Shown in pieces: positions 55,534-64,000 of a stretch of 64,000 nt of DNA. The position numbers were made by a program, and so were the translations under genes. The notes under the pieces were generated by a model. That model ran no database searches and had not been told where the DNA came from. It saw only the letters and a list, made by a program, of their open reading frames with translations. Numbering within the stretch: position 1 is the stretch's first letter; the number at the start of each line of letters is the position of its first letter. This stretch comes from an uncultured cyanobacterium. Lineage in GTDB: Bacteria > Cyanobacteriota > Cyanobacteriia > Thermostichales > Thermostichaceae. The stretch covers positions 1-64,000 of the forward strand of contig CALFBB010000010.1 of the NCBI GenBank assembly GCA_937944885.1. Reading direction: 5' to 3'.

Positions 55534-56006
55534 GGCTCCGCTGCCTCCCCCTCCACCCGCTGCAAAGTCTGTTGATAGCGGTCACGCCAACGGCTCAAGG
55601 ACTCCTCCGAAAGATGATCGACGATATCCGATATATTGCGCAGCATCTCATAGGCTTGCTGAAAATCTTGAGACTGTCCATGGGCCCCTTCCTGACGTAA
55701 CTTTGCCATGTAAAGGGTCATTTTAATAACTTGCAATTTATTTTTAATCAGATCCTCTAGCATGTCTTGGACTTGCTCGATGGCCTCTGCTCGCACTAGC
55801 CGCTGACGACGACGGATCAGCCAAAACAGCACCCCATGTAAAATCCCCACTACCACTGCTGCTACAGCAGTAACTTTCCAAAACTGCAATTCGGTATTGC
55901 CCCCCAGGAGCCCGGCCAGGAGGATAACCACCAAACCAAAAGCCGTGAGGAGCAGCTCAATCTGGTTGAGCAGAAACGTTTTGATGGTTTGCGGTTTTCT
56001 AGTCAT
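55530..56006 (-). CDS. Membrane-anchored helical protein (two TM plus coiled-coil, unknown function)
   Basis: Two hydrophobic helices followed by a charged helical domain; overlaps the aroE start by 4 nt. Confidence 0.7.
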   Translation of the reverse strand: MTRKPQTIKTFLLNQIELLLTAFGLVVILLAGLLGGNTELQFWKVTAVAAVVVGILHGVLFWLIRRRQRLVRAEAIEQVQDMLEDLIKNKLQVIKMTLYMAKLRQEGAHGQSQDFQQAYEMLRNISDIVDHLSEESLSRWRDRYQQTLQRVEGEAAEP

Positions 56007-56355
56007 GGTTTGACAAACTCAAAGACAAAGCCTGCAATCCCTCTCATCCATGTCAGCTCAAGTTAGAGGATTCCTTTATTCCTTGAATCGATAGGCGATT
56101 AACGGTTGGGAATAGGGGATCCCTTGCAAGCCCACGGTTATGCGTATTGTCGTCGAGATCTTCCTAGGATCAGTACAGATCTTGCTCAGGTTAGAGAAGG
56201 TATGGACCGGCTCCCAGCCATACTAGCTTGTTTCTCCGTACCGGTAGGAAGGGTCTTTCAGCATTTTTTGACCAGTGAAAAAGGGATCTGTTGAAACATT
56301 GGTCGGTTTGAAAGCCTAACCCTCCACCTTGGATCGCCCAGAAGAGCGTTTAAGA

Positions 56356-57660
56356 TTAAATGGGGCGAAGAGCTTTCCGCGGCACAGACCAACCTCTTTT
56401 GTGCAAAGGTTTAGAGCGTAGTGTTCGCTTCAGTCGCCGCCGCACAGATCGAGAGGCAGACGGACTGGAGGAACGCCGGGGAGAGAGAGTTGCTTCAGAG
56501 GTCAAGGCTTGAGCCTGTTGTTTCAGCTGCAGATTTTGTGCCTGCAGATCTTTGAGCTCTGCAAGACGGTGCTCCAGCTCTTGCCGCAGCTTGGTGTTTT
56601 CTGCTTGCAACTGCTCTAGCCGCTTGAGCACCCCTTCTGAGGCAGCTGGCGGTTTGGCAGCTGTAGGAAGCGTGCTGTACACATTGCGGCTGTCTCGCAT
56701 GGCTTGGGCAGCCCGGCGCAAGAGAGCAACCCCCTTGGGATCATCATTCTCCATCAGACTGGCGGCCCCAAAATGCAACTGCACCGGCAGGGTTTGTCCG
56801 TTCACCACAAAGGGATCCTGAACTAGGCGCTGACAGCAGCGTTCGGCAGCCATTTGTGTAGCAGCTAAGGTACTACCTGCAACGAGAACAATGAACTGTC
56901 CCTCGTCGTAGCAAAACAGATCATCTCTATCCCGCAGGGTGTTAACTAGGCGCTCTGTCAAGAGCTGGAAAAGAGTGGCCCGAGCTCGGCTATCCAACCT
57001 CTGGCTGAGGGCACTGAGGTTGGCAAGACGCAGGCCAAACAGACTGAGAGGCTCCGACTGAGAGCGGGCTTGAGCCACCCGCAAAGGCAGACGGGTTAAC
57101 AAATCCTGGCGGCTGCCCACTGGCAAGCCAACCGACTTTTCGGGGGATGGAGCTGGCTTTTGCCCGGTTTTGAGCAGATGTTGTTGGCGGCGACCTTCCA
57201 CAATGCGCAGACCCGCTCGTACCCGTGTCATCAACTCCGCAGCTTGAAAGGGCTTGGAGAGAAACTCATCAGCCCCTGCCTCCAAAGCCCGCTCCATGTT
57301 ATCGTTGCCCTCACGGGCAGTCATGATGATGTAGTAGATCCAGGCGTACTCTGGGGATTGCCGCAACTGCCGACAGAGTCCCAAGCCATCCAGAGAGGGC
57401 ATCACCCAGTCAGCAATGATCAAATCGGGTGGCCGGCGACGAATTTGCTCTAAGGCAGAGAAACCATCCAAAGCATAGGAAATGCTACAGCCCTGCTTGC
57501 CCAAAAAGTTGGACAACATCTCTGCCACCATGTAGCTGTCATCCACAATTAGAACATGGGCCTGAATCGCGCTATCCTCGCTTTTACTTGCGGGGAAACT
57601 TGCCTGAGCATGCTCAGACTGAGGGGCAGAAGTGCTCTCTGGGTTAGGATCCATAGGCAA
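56356..57660 (-). CDS. Response regulator: receiver domain plus degenerate GGDEF-like domain plus coiled-coil tail
   Basis: VLIVDDSYMVAEML...LIIADWVMPSLDGLGLCRQL...GADEFLSKPFQAAELM; GGDEF position reads YDEGQ. Confidence 0.88.
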   Translation of the reverse strand: MPMDPNPESTSAPQSEHAQASFPASKSEDSAIQAHVLIVDDSYMVAEMLSNFLGKQGCSISYALDGFSALEQIRRRPPDLIIADWVMPSLDGLGLCRQLRQSPEYAWIYYIIMTAREGNDNMERALEAGADEFLSKPFQAAELMTRVRAGLRIVEGRRQQHLLKTGQKPAPSPEKSVGLPVGSRQDLLTRLPLRVAQARSQSEPLSLFGLRLANLSALSQRLDSRARATLFQLLTERLVNTLRDRDDLFCYDEGQFIVLVAGSTLAATQMAAERCCQRLVQDPFVVNGQTLPVQLHFGAASLMENDDPKGVALLRRAAQAMRDSRNVYSTLPTAAKPPAASEGVLKRLEQLQAENTKLRQELEHRLAELKDLQAQNLQLKQQAQALTSEATLSPRRSSSPSASRSVRRRLKRTLRSKPLHKRGWSVPRKALRPI

Positions 57661-57891
57661 ACCAGATCAGGACAAGCTCCAGGGTGAGAAGGGCAAAAAC
57701 TTGTTCCAAAGACATTCTCAAGACCTTCTGAGTGGCAGGTATTAAAAGCAGAGGTGATACCTACCAATGTAAGATCTATAATTCCCTGCGCCCCTCGTTA
57801 GTTAACCCCCTGAGATGCTAGGGATCCCTCCTAGCCGTTCATAGGATTTCATTTCTTGTAACATCCTGCCTGTCCAACTTCAGTAACGAAT

Positions 57892-58704
57892 TCAGTAACG
57901 AATCTCCAGGGTGACTTGGGTGCTCACCCTCTGTTCTCCCCCCTCTACGGGTGTAGAGGCTATCTCAGAGCGGGCAAAATCTGTCAAAGGGATCGGTGGT
58001 GGGGCAATACGGCTATCACTGTGAATCTGAATGCGTTCAACTGACTTGGGGGTAAGATTCAAGGCCCCCAATACATCTTGAGCTTGACGTTGAGCATCTT
58101 CCACAGCTTGTACTAGAGCACGGCTGCGCGCCTGGACTAGGGTAGCGTCATCAGCCCGGAAGCTGACCGATTCCACCTGAGTGGCTCCAGCACTAATGGC
58201 TTCATCCAGGATTTGTCCGGCACCAACCACCGGCACTTCGAATTGCACACTGTTTTGCCCCTGCACGCCTACCAGGCGGGATTGACCGTCCTGGTACTCG
58301 TATTGCGGATAAAGGGAGATTGCTGTGGTTTGCAAAGCATCAACCTGTAGCTCCTTGAGGCGGTTGACCAAGCGCTGGGAACGTTCTGCCACCTGTTGTT
58401 GTACGGTTTGGGCTGAGTCTCCGCGCAGCACCACCCCAAGGCGAATTTGGGCAATCGAGGTTTGCACTTGGGCAGATCCCTGCCCGGTTACAGTTAAGAC
58501 CCGGGATCCCTCTCCAGAATTGGCCATCACCCCTCCGTGACTCAGCAAAGTCCAGCTCAAGACAACGGCAACCAACAGCATCAGCATCATTCCCAAGGCT
58601 GTTGCTAGGGAGCCGCGGGGCCGCCATGTCCACAGTTTGACCATCTCTGGGGTTCTCCCGTATGCGAGCAAGGATGGGAGGAAGGGATATGGTTTGCCGG
58701 ACAC
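57892..58704 (-). CDS. SIMPL-domain (DUF541) protein
   Basis: LTVTGQGSAQVQTSIAQIRLGV...LKELQVDALQTTAISLYPQYEY...RIAPPPIPL. Confidence 0.85.
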   Translation of the reverse strand: MSGKPYPFLPSLLAYGRTPEMVKLWTWRPRGSLATALGMMLMLLVAVVLSWTLLSHGGVMANSGEGSRVLTVTGQGSAQVQTSIAQIRLGVVLRGDSAQTVQQQVAERSQRLVNRLKELQVDALQTTAISLYPQYEYQDGQSRLVGVQGQNSVQFEVPVVGAGQILDEAISAGATQVESVSFRADDATLVQARSRALVQAVEDAQRQAQDVLGALNLTPKSVERIQIHSDSRIAPPPIPLTDFARSEIASTPVEGGEQRVSTQVTLEIRY

Positions 58705-58928
58705 TGAAGCAATTCTGGAGGCCGTTTCTGCTTCCCAAGATTACTCCAGACGACAAAGCCAACCTCACCGATTTTAGAAGGTTCACTCTGGGGGTGGCTC
58801 CTTCGGCTACAAAAGTTATCGGCTACAAAAGTTAGGTGATTGTTGGCATGCTAGGGATCCCTGGTCAGCTACCTCAGGTCGTATCATCGAAGGTAACGGG
58901 ATCAGCCTCTATTGGGACCTATTCAAGA

Positions 58929-59186
58929 ATGGCCGAATCGAAACTGCGGCAATTGCTGCACGAGCTGGATGCAGAGCTGCAAAAAACGCCTACCCTAGAT
59001 GAGAAACAGCGACAACAGATTGCCTCCATCCGTCAGGAGGTGGAGACAGTATTGACAGAACTGGGATCCCCCGCCCGAAGCAAGGATCGCATTGGGGAAG
59101 CCATTGGTCTGTTTGAAACCTCTCACCCCAAGCTGACTCTGATTCTGGAGCAGGTCATCGATACACTAGCCGGCATGGGTTTGTGA
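58929..59186 (+). CDS. DUF4404-like small protein
   Basis: MAESKLRQLLHELDAELQKTPTLDEKQRQQIASIRQEVETVL...KLTLILEQVIDTLAGMGL. Confidence 0.75.
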   Translation: MAESKLRQLLHELDAELQKTPTLDEKQRQQIASIRQEVETVLTELGSPARSKDRIGEAIGLFETSHPKLTLILEQVIDTLAGMGL

Positions 59187-59220
59187 GACTGACCGGAAAC
59201 GTTCAGAAGCCATATTCCTT

Positions 59221-59542
59221 ATGAAAAAGAGCCCAAGTCGGGCCGGCCCAGATCGGGTGGAGCAATTGTGGGTTGCTGTAGCTGAGCAGACTGCTGCCCA
59301 TGCTCAGGAAATTTGCGGGGAAGCGATTCGAGAAAGCCGCGCTGAATTTGCAACAAACTGCTGTCCATGCTCAGGGGTTGAGAGAGCTGCAACAAGTTGT
59401 CAGCAAGACCCGCGCTGACCTTGTCCACTTTGCGGAATGGGCCGAGCAAGTCACGCAACTGCTGGTCAAGGTCTCGGCCTTGCAAGAAAGACAAGACCTA
59501 GCTCTAGAGCAGATGCGTCGCTCGCTATCGGGCAGAAGCTGA
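59221..59542 (+). pseudogene. Frameshifted coiled-coil protein gene
   Basis: MKKSPSRAGPDRVEQLWVAVAEQTAAHAQEICGEAIRE continues in another frame as KAALNLQQTAVHAQGLRELQQVVSKTRADLVHFAEWAEQVTQLLVKVSALQERQDLALEQMRRSLSGRS*; switch near 59330. Confidence 0.55.
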
Positions 59543-59873
59543 CCAAAGATTTTATGTCTTGCTTGAGTTCTGCCCCTGACATGTCTATCTGCTTGATTCT
59601 GGAATCCGCCCCACAGCAAGCCTACTTCAGCTGTGAGCAAAAATCCCAAATCAACTACCTGCTCTGGCGACAGCTCTACAGTGAATTCGAACCAGAGGCT
59701 ATCGACCAACCGGCTTTCGCCCTGCTCGGAGGACAGGTCTAGGCCGAACTGCCCATGGTTACCCAGACAGCAGGAGGGTTTCTAGGTCATTTCTTGGAGA
59801 CGAGAGCAGAGAAATACGCCAAATCGCTTAGGTCAACATCCGCGTAATCAACGAGTTTAAAGAATACCCAAAA

Positions 59874-60118
59874 TTGCATACTGAAAGTACAGGTAAAGCA
59901 AATCCATACAATGGAAAAAATATACAGGCGATTATTGACAAAGCCTTTCAAACACGGGTGCTAACCTATCGGCAGCAGCGGCATTTGGATGCCTTGCTGA
60001 TACGCCAGCAATATACCCTGCGGAGCTACGGAGTTTACAGCAACTGCGCCAAGCCCTAGCGGAGGGCAAGGTGGTTTTTGGCTCGGATAGTTTGGTTCTG
60101 ATCAGGGAGTCTGCCTAG
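59874..60118 (+). pseudogene. Small hypothetical protein gene with a one-nt deletion frameshift
   Basis: ...NIQAIIDKAFQTRVLTYRQQRHLDALLIRQQYT; adding one C in the CCC run at 60016-60018 restores PAELRSLQQLRQALAEGKVVFGSDSLVLIRESA* (TAG 60116-60118). Confidence 0.65.
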
Positions 60119-60199
60119 TTGGTTAAAAACGCGAAGTCTCGGAAACGAGATGGAGAAGCCCGCCTCGTTGGTGCAGCCTGGCCACAGGGCATAATGTGA

Positions 60200-61015
60200 A
60201 TGCATTATGTGAATACATTTTTGGCTCAACCCATGAAACCCTTTGCTCTGCCGGATCCCTGGGGCATCTATTCTGTCTGGCGTCGGCATGCAGAAGTGTA
60301 TCGCAAAACGTGGCTGGTCAACTGTTTACTCCCAGTTACCGAGCCTCTGGTCTATTTGCTGGCGTTTGGTTTTGGTTTGACTCCTTTGGTAGGAGGACTG
60401 GCTTACCTGGGGCAGCCCACCTCCTATCTGCAATTTATTGCCCCGGGTATGATCGCGGTGGCTATCCTTTTCCAGGCTTTTTTTGAAGGGGCCTACGGCA
60501 GCTTCATTCGCCTCAACTATCAACGCACCTGGCATGCTCTCCTTACTGCTCCCCTCAGCTATACCCAAGTGTTTTTGGGAGATTGGTTCTGGGCGGCTAC
60601 CCGTGGTTTGATTTCTGGTCTTGTCACAGGGTTGGTGACGGTAGTAACCGGTCTTTACCCCCTACAAGGGTTACTGGGATCCCTGCCGATTTTGGTCTTG
60701 GGTAGCTTGGTATTCGCTGCAATGGGGTTGCTGACAGCCGGACTGGTGGTCACGGTGGATCAGGTGAACGTACCGATCTTTACCCTGGTGGTGCCGATGT
60801 TTGTGTTGTGCGGCACCTATTTCCCGCGCAATAACCTGCCGGTTGCCCTGAACTGGGTGGCTAGCTTTCTGCCACTCTCCAGTTTGGTGGATCTGGTGCG
60901 TTGGCCACTGGGGTTACCGAATCTGTGGCTACTGGAATTGACTTGGTTGATCCTGTTGGTGATTGGGGTGGGAGCTTTGGCCCATTGGCAGCTGGCGCGA
61001 CGGTTGTTTAGCTGA
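60200..61015 (+). CDS. ABC-2 type transporter permease (NodJ-like)
   Basis: Six-TM protein: FIAPGMIAVAILFQAFFEGAYGSFIRLNYQRTWHALLTAPLSY...FPRNNLPVALNWVASFLPLSSLVDLVR. Confidence 0.92.
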   Translation: MHYVNTFLAQPMKPFALPDPWGIYSVWRRHAEVYRKTWLVNCLLPVTEPLVYLLAFGFGLTPLVGGLAYLGQPTSYLQFIAPGMIAVAILFQAFFEGAYGSFIRLNYQRTWHALLTAPLSYTQVFLGDWFWAATRGLISGLVTGLVTVVTGLYPLQGLLGSLPILVLGSLVFAAMGLLTAGLVVTVDQVNVPIFTLVVPMFVLCGTYFPRNNLPVALNWVASFLPLSSLVDLVRWPLGLPNLWLLELTWLILLVIGVGALAHWQLARRLFS

Positions 61016-61707
61016 GTGCACCCACATCCCTTCGCCCTTGGGCAGAACTCTGCAAGGGCCAGTATCGGTTCACACAACTACCGCTTCCTCTCCCCTCTCA
61101 ACAGGAAGGGATCCTTTGCCTAGATCTGACTCCTTTTATTGGTTCCACCTCTAGTTAAACTTCTCCGTTCCGTAGGATGCGGAGCATCAATCGATATCCG
61201 CTCCGCTCTCGGCAAGGGATCCAGGGTCGTCAACCAAGGAGGTCCTCCGATAGGCTGCAATTCCGCCTCGGCTAGACCCTACCTAGAGGGTGAAACCCTT
61301 GTCCAGCAAGCAAAAGTGTTACGCACCGCTAAGGGAAGAATCAGGGTTTGAGCCCGGTCGGGCACCCTGTTGCTAAAATCATCAGAATAGAGCCTTATAG
61401 TGCCTTGTAGTCATCTTTTGGGCTGAAATGGAGGGGGATCCCCTTGGGGCAAGGGTTCTGACCAGAACCATCACTCGGAAATGGGTCATACATTCACCCA
61501 GAAAAAACGTGTTGGCTCTGGATCGGCTGAGAAGAGCTGCGGCCACAACAATTTCTTGTCAAGGTTTCTTATCTTTTTATCTTCTTATCAAGGTACTGCC
61601 GGTTGGGTACAGGAATTTGTTGGGTACAGGAATTTGCTGAATGTTCACCACAAGCCATCCAACACGTTGGGATGATGTACTTTGCACCGTAGGGTTATCC
61701 TGTAGAA

Positions 61708-62511
61708 ATGAATAGGATGTTTCTGCACGAGTCTCAACCCGGCTCAGCCTTTCCCTGTCAGCCTTTGATCGGCGTTACCACTCGTAATCGTGATGGCGAG
61801 GGCAACTTTATTGCGCCAGGTCGTTATATTGATGCCATTCGAGCAGCAGGCGGCATTCCGATTTTATTTCCGCCAGGAGAGAGTGAACCGCAGGTTTTGC
61901 TGTCTTTGGTAGATGGGTTGCTGCTGACAGGGGGTGGGGATCTCTGTCCCAGTACTTATGGTGAGGATCCCAAGCATCCTCAGGTGCGCTATGTCAACCT
62001 AGAACGGGATCGGTTTGAGGTGGCTCTTGCAGAAGCAGTGATGAAGCAAGGGATCCCTGTGTTGGGTATTTGTCGAGGGATGCAATTGTTGAATGTGGTC
62101 AGTGGTGGCAAGCTAATCCCGCATGTGCCGGATGTGTACGATGAGCTGGATCACTTTAACCCGGAAGATCGCCGACCGATTCACCACAAAGTCAGTATCT
62201 TTCCCTCCACCCGACTCCATCAAATTATGGGTGCTGAGGAAATCTCGGTGGTCTCTTGGCATCATCAGGCCATTTGTCATGTACCGGCGGGGTGGCGTTT
62301 GTCCGCTTGCTCTGCCGATGAGCTGATTGAAGCTATTGAGCACGAGACTCACCCTTGGGCAGTGGCTGTACAGTGGCACCCGGAGTTTACCTTTGAGGAG
62401 GCGGGGCATTTTCAGCTGTTTCAAGAGTTTGTGCGGGCAGCCCGTCAGTTTTCTCCCCGCTTGGCAGGTCGGGGGGTGGCGAATCCTGAGCAAACACCTC
62501 AGGTGGCCTAG
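61708..62511 (+). CDS. Class I glutamine amidotransferase-like / gamma-glutamyl-gamma-aminobutyrate hydrolase family
   Basis: IGVTTRNRDGEGN, LLLTGGGDLCPSTYGEDP, VLGICRGMQLLNVVSGGKLIPHVPD, WAVAVQWHPEF. Confidence 0.94.
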   Translation: MNRMFLHESQPGSAFPCQPLIGVTTRNRDGEGNFIAPGRYIDAIRAAGGIPILFPPGESEPQVLLSLVDGLLLTGGGDLCPSTYGEDPKHPQVRYVNLERDRFEVALAEAVMKQGIPVLGICRGMQLLNVVSGGKLIPHVPDVYDELDHFNPEDRRPIHHKVSIFPSTRLHQIMGAEEISVVSWHHQAICHVPAGWRLSACSADELIEAIEHETHPWAVAVQWHPEFTFEEAGHFQLFQEFVRAARQFSPRLAGRGVANPEQTPQVA

Positions 62512-62584
62512 TGGAGGCTTGTTCATCTCTTTTGTTTGTCTTGTCAATCCTTTAGGATGAGCAGACTCAAAAAGCGAATCTCCT

Positions 62585-64000
62585 ATGCACCGAGTTGCAG
62601 CGATACCCGGGGGATGGGATCCCTCTATGGAGGGGGTGATCTTTGTTGAGCAGGATCCGGCGCCGATGGTTGTGCTTTCGGCAGCCGATACTGATCTGAC
62701 GGCCTTGAGCAAAGCTCTTAACCTGTTGCCCTCAGGCTTTCCGGCAGTGCGGGCGGCCAACCTGTTGCAGCTACAACAGCCCTTGAGCATTGATGACTAC
62801 GCAGAGAGGGTGTTGCGGCAGGCGCAGCTGATCCTGATTCGGCTGTTGGGGGGGCGAGCCTACTGGAGTTATGGTCTGGAGGTGGCCCGCCAGGTTGTCG
62901 AGGAAACAGGATCCCAGCTGATTGTTATCCCGGGAGATGATCGTCCGGATTGGGATCTGATCGGCCATTCGACTGTCAGCCTGGGGGTAGCGGATCGGGT
63001 GTGGCGCTACTGGCTGGAGGGGGGAGCTGAGAATGTAGCAGCCAGCCTGATCTTTTTGGCTAAGGAGCTGCTGGGCTATGCCTACCCTGTCCCGCCGCCG
63101 CAGGTGTTACCGCGGCTGGGGATTTATTCTCCGGCTGCGGTGAGCCAGGGGGATCCGCAAGCACCCAAGGTGGGCATTTTGCTCTACCGGGCCCATGTGC
63201 TGGCGGGCAATACGGAGCCGGTGGATCAACTGGCGGCAGCCTTGCAGGAACGAGGAATGCAGCCCCTGTGTCTGTATACCTCCGGTCTGCAGGATCCGGA
63301 TTTACCGCAGGCGATTCGGGATCATTGTGCTGGCCAAATCGAGCTGCTGCTCAACAGCACCAGCTTTTCTCTGGCGCGGTTGGATGGCGATCAACCCAAT
63401 GTTGCCCTCTGGCAGGAGCTGGATGTGCCGGTGGTGCAGGTGATCTTGAGCGGCGGATCCCGGCAGCGCTGGCAAGCTTCTACGCGCGGACTGGGGGCAA
63501 GGGATCTGGCTATGAATGTGGCTTTGCCGGAGGTGGATGGACGGATTATCAGCCGGGCCATTTCCTTCAAAGCCAGCCAAAACAGGGATCCCCGCCTACA
63601 GACGGAGGTGATGACCTATGAGGCGGTGCCGGATCGGGTAGCATTTGTGGCTGATCTGGCAGCCAACTGGGTGAGATTGCGGCGGACCCCTGTGCCTGAG
63701 CGGCGGCTGGCCTTGATCCTGGCCAATTATCCCGGCCGAGATGGGCGGCTGGCCAATGGCGTCGGTCTGGATACCCCCGCCAGTTGTGTACAGATTCTCC
63801 AGGCCCTTCAGACAGCAGGCTACGGGATCCCCTACCGACCGCAAACCGGAGATGAACTGATCGCTTGGCTGACCGAGGGCCAAACCTATGACCCCCTGGG
63901 ATCCCTGCGGCCTGCCAGACAATTCCTGGGGGCTCAAGAGTATCAAGAATGGTTTGGGCAACTGCCCAGCACGATGCAAACCCAGCTCCTCGAGCAATGG
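62585..64000 (+). CDS. cobN: Cobaltochelatase CobN (Mg/Co-chelatase large subunit family), N-terminal part; runs off the window
   Basis: MHRVAAIPGGWDPSMEGVIFVEQDPAPMVVLSAADTDLTALSKAL...RRLALILANYPGRDGRLANGVGLDTPASCVQILQALQTAGYGIP; missing from the ORF track because no stop lies in the window. Confidence 0.88.
   Translation, partial: MHRVAAIPGGWDPSMEGVIFVEQDPAPMVVLSAADTDLTALSKALNLLPSGFPAVRAANLLQLQQPLSIDDYAERVLRQAQLILIRLLGGRAYWSYGLEVARQVVEETGSQLIVIPGDDRPDWDLIGHSTVSLGVADRVWRYWLEGGAENVAASLIFLAKELLGYAYPVPPPQVLPRLGIYSPAAVSQGDPQAPKVGILLYRAHVLAGNTEPVDQLAAALQERGMQPLCLYTSGLQDPDLPQAIRDHCAGQIELLLNSTSFSLARLDGDQPNVALWQELDVPVVQVILSGGSRQRWQASTRGLGARDLAMNVALPEVDGRIISRAISFKASQNRDPRLQTEVMTYEAVPDRVAFVADLAANWVRLRRTPVPERRLALILANYPGRDGRLANGVGLDTPASCVQILQALQTAGYGIPYRPQTGDELIAWLTEGQTYDPLGSLRPARQFLGAQEYQEWFGQLPSTMQTQLLEQW

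Noticed and set aside
62113-62790. 225-aa minus-strand ORF
   Set aside because: Antisense to the amidotransferase gene and the cobN start; no recognisable motif.

Overview
This is a cyanobacterial chromosomal segment. Gene content (ycf35/DUF1257, NtcA-type promoter, cobaltochelatase CobN, ribosomal gene order) and very frequent GGGATCCC octamers suggest a hot-spring Synechococcus/Thermostichus-like lineage, but that placement is inference. Main content: a TnpB (IS200/IS605) 3' part at the left edge; housekeeping genes (msrA, folD, xseA/B, pyk, glnA, cobQ, cobS); a minus-strand S10-spc ribosomal superoperon (rplC to infA, about 37.1-24.6 kb) that stops at infA; cysC, argD, a creatininase-family gene and a Crp/Fnr regulator; a small casless CRISPR array (6 repeats) beside a tRNA-Pro(GGG); rpsB-tsf; queG; dnaN and dnaA flanking a replication-origin candidate; aroE; and a cobN running off the right edge. 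The observations I rate highest are: (1) an oriC candidate between dnaA and dnaN with 8 perfect TTTTCCACA boxes, an 11-bp pair phasing, and a TAGx4 DnaA-trio next to a GC cluster and two tandem boxes; (2) a near-consensus NtcA-activated promoter for glnA; (3) several genes interrupted by one or two point lesions (MscS amber, DUF4342 with two in-frame stops after a good SD+ATG, two single-nt frameshifts, a cysteine desulfurase remnant); (4) a recurring class of perfect 10-17 bp tandem duplications, often at gene ends; (5) a degenerate CRISPR array; (6) a UvrD/RecB-like protein with an apparently dead Walker A. I did not find a convincing wholly new multi-gene system.
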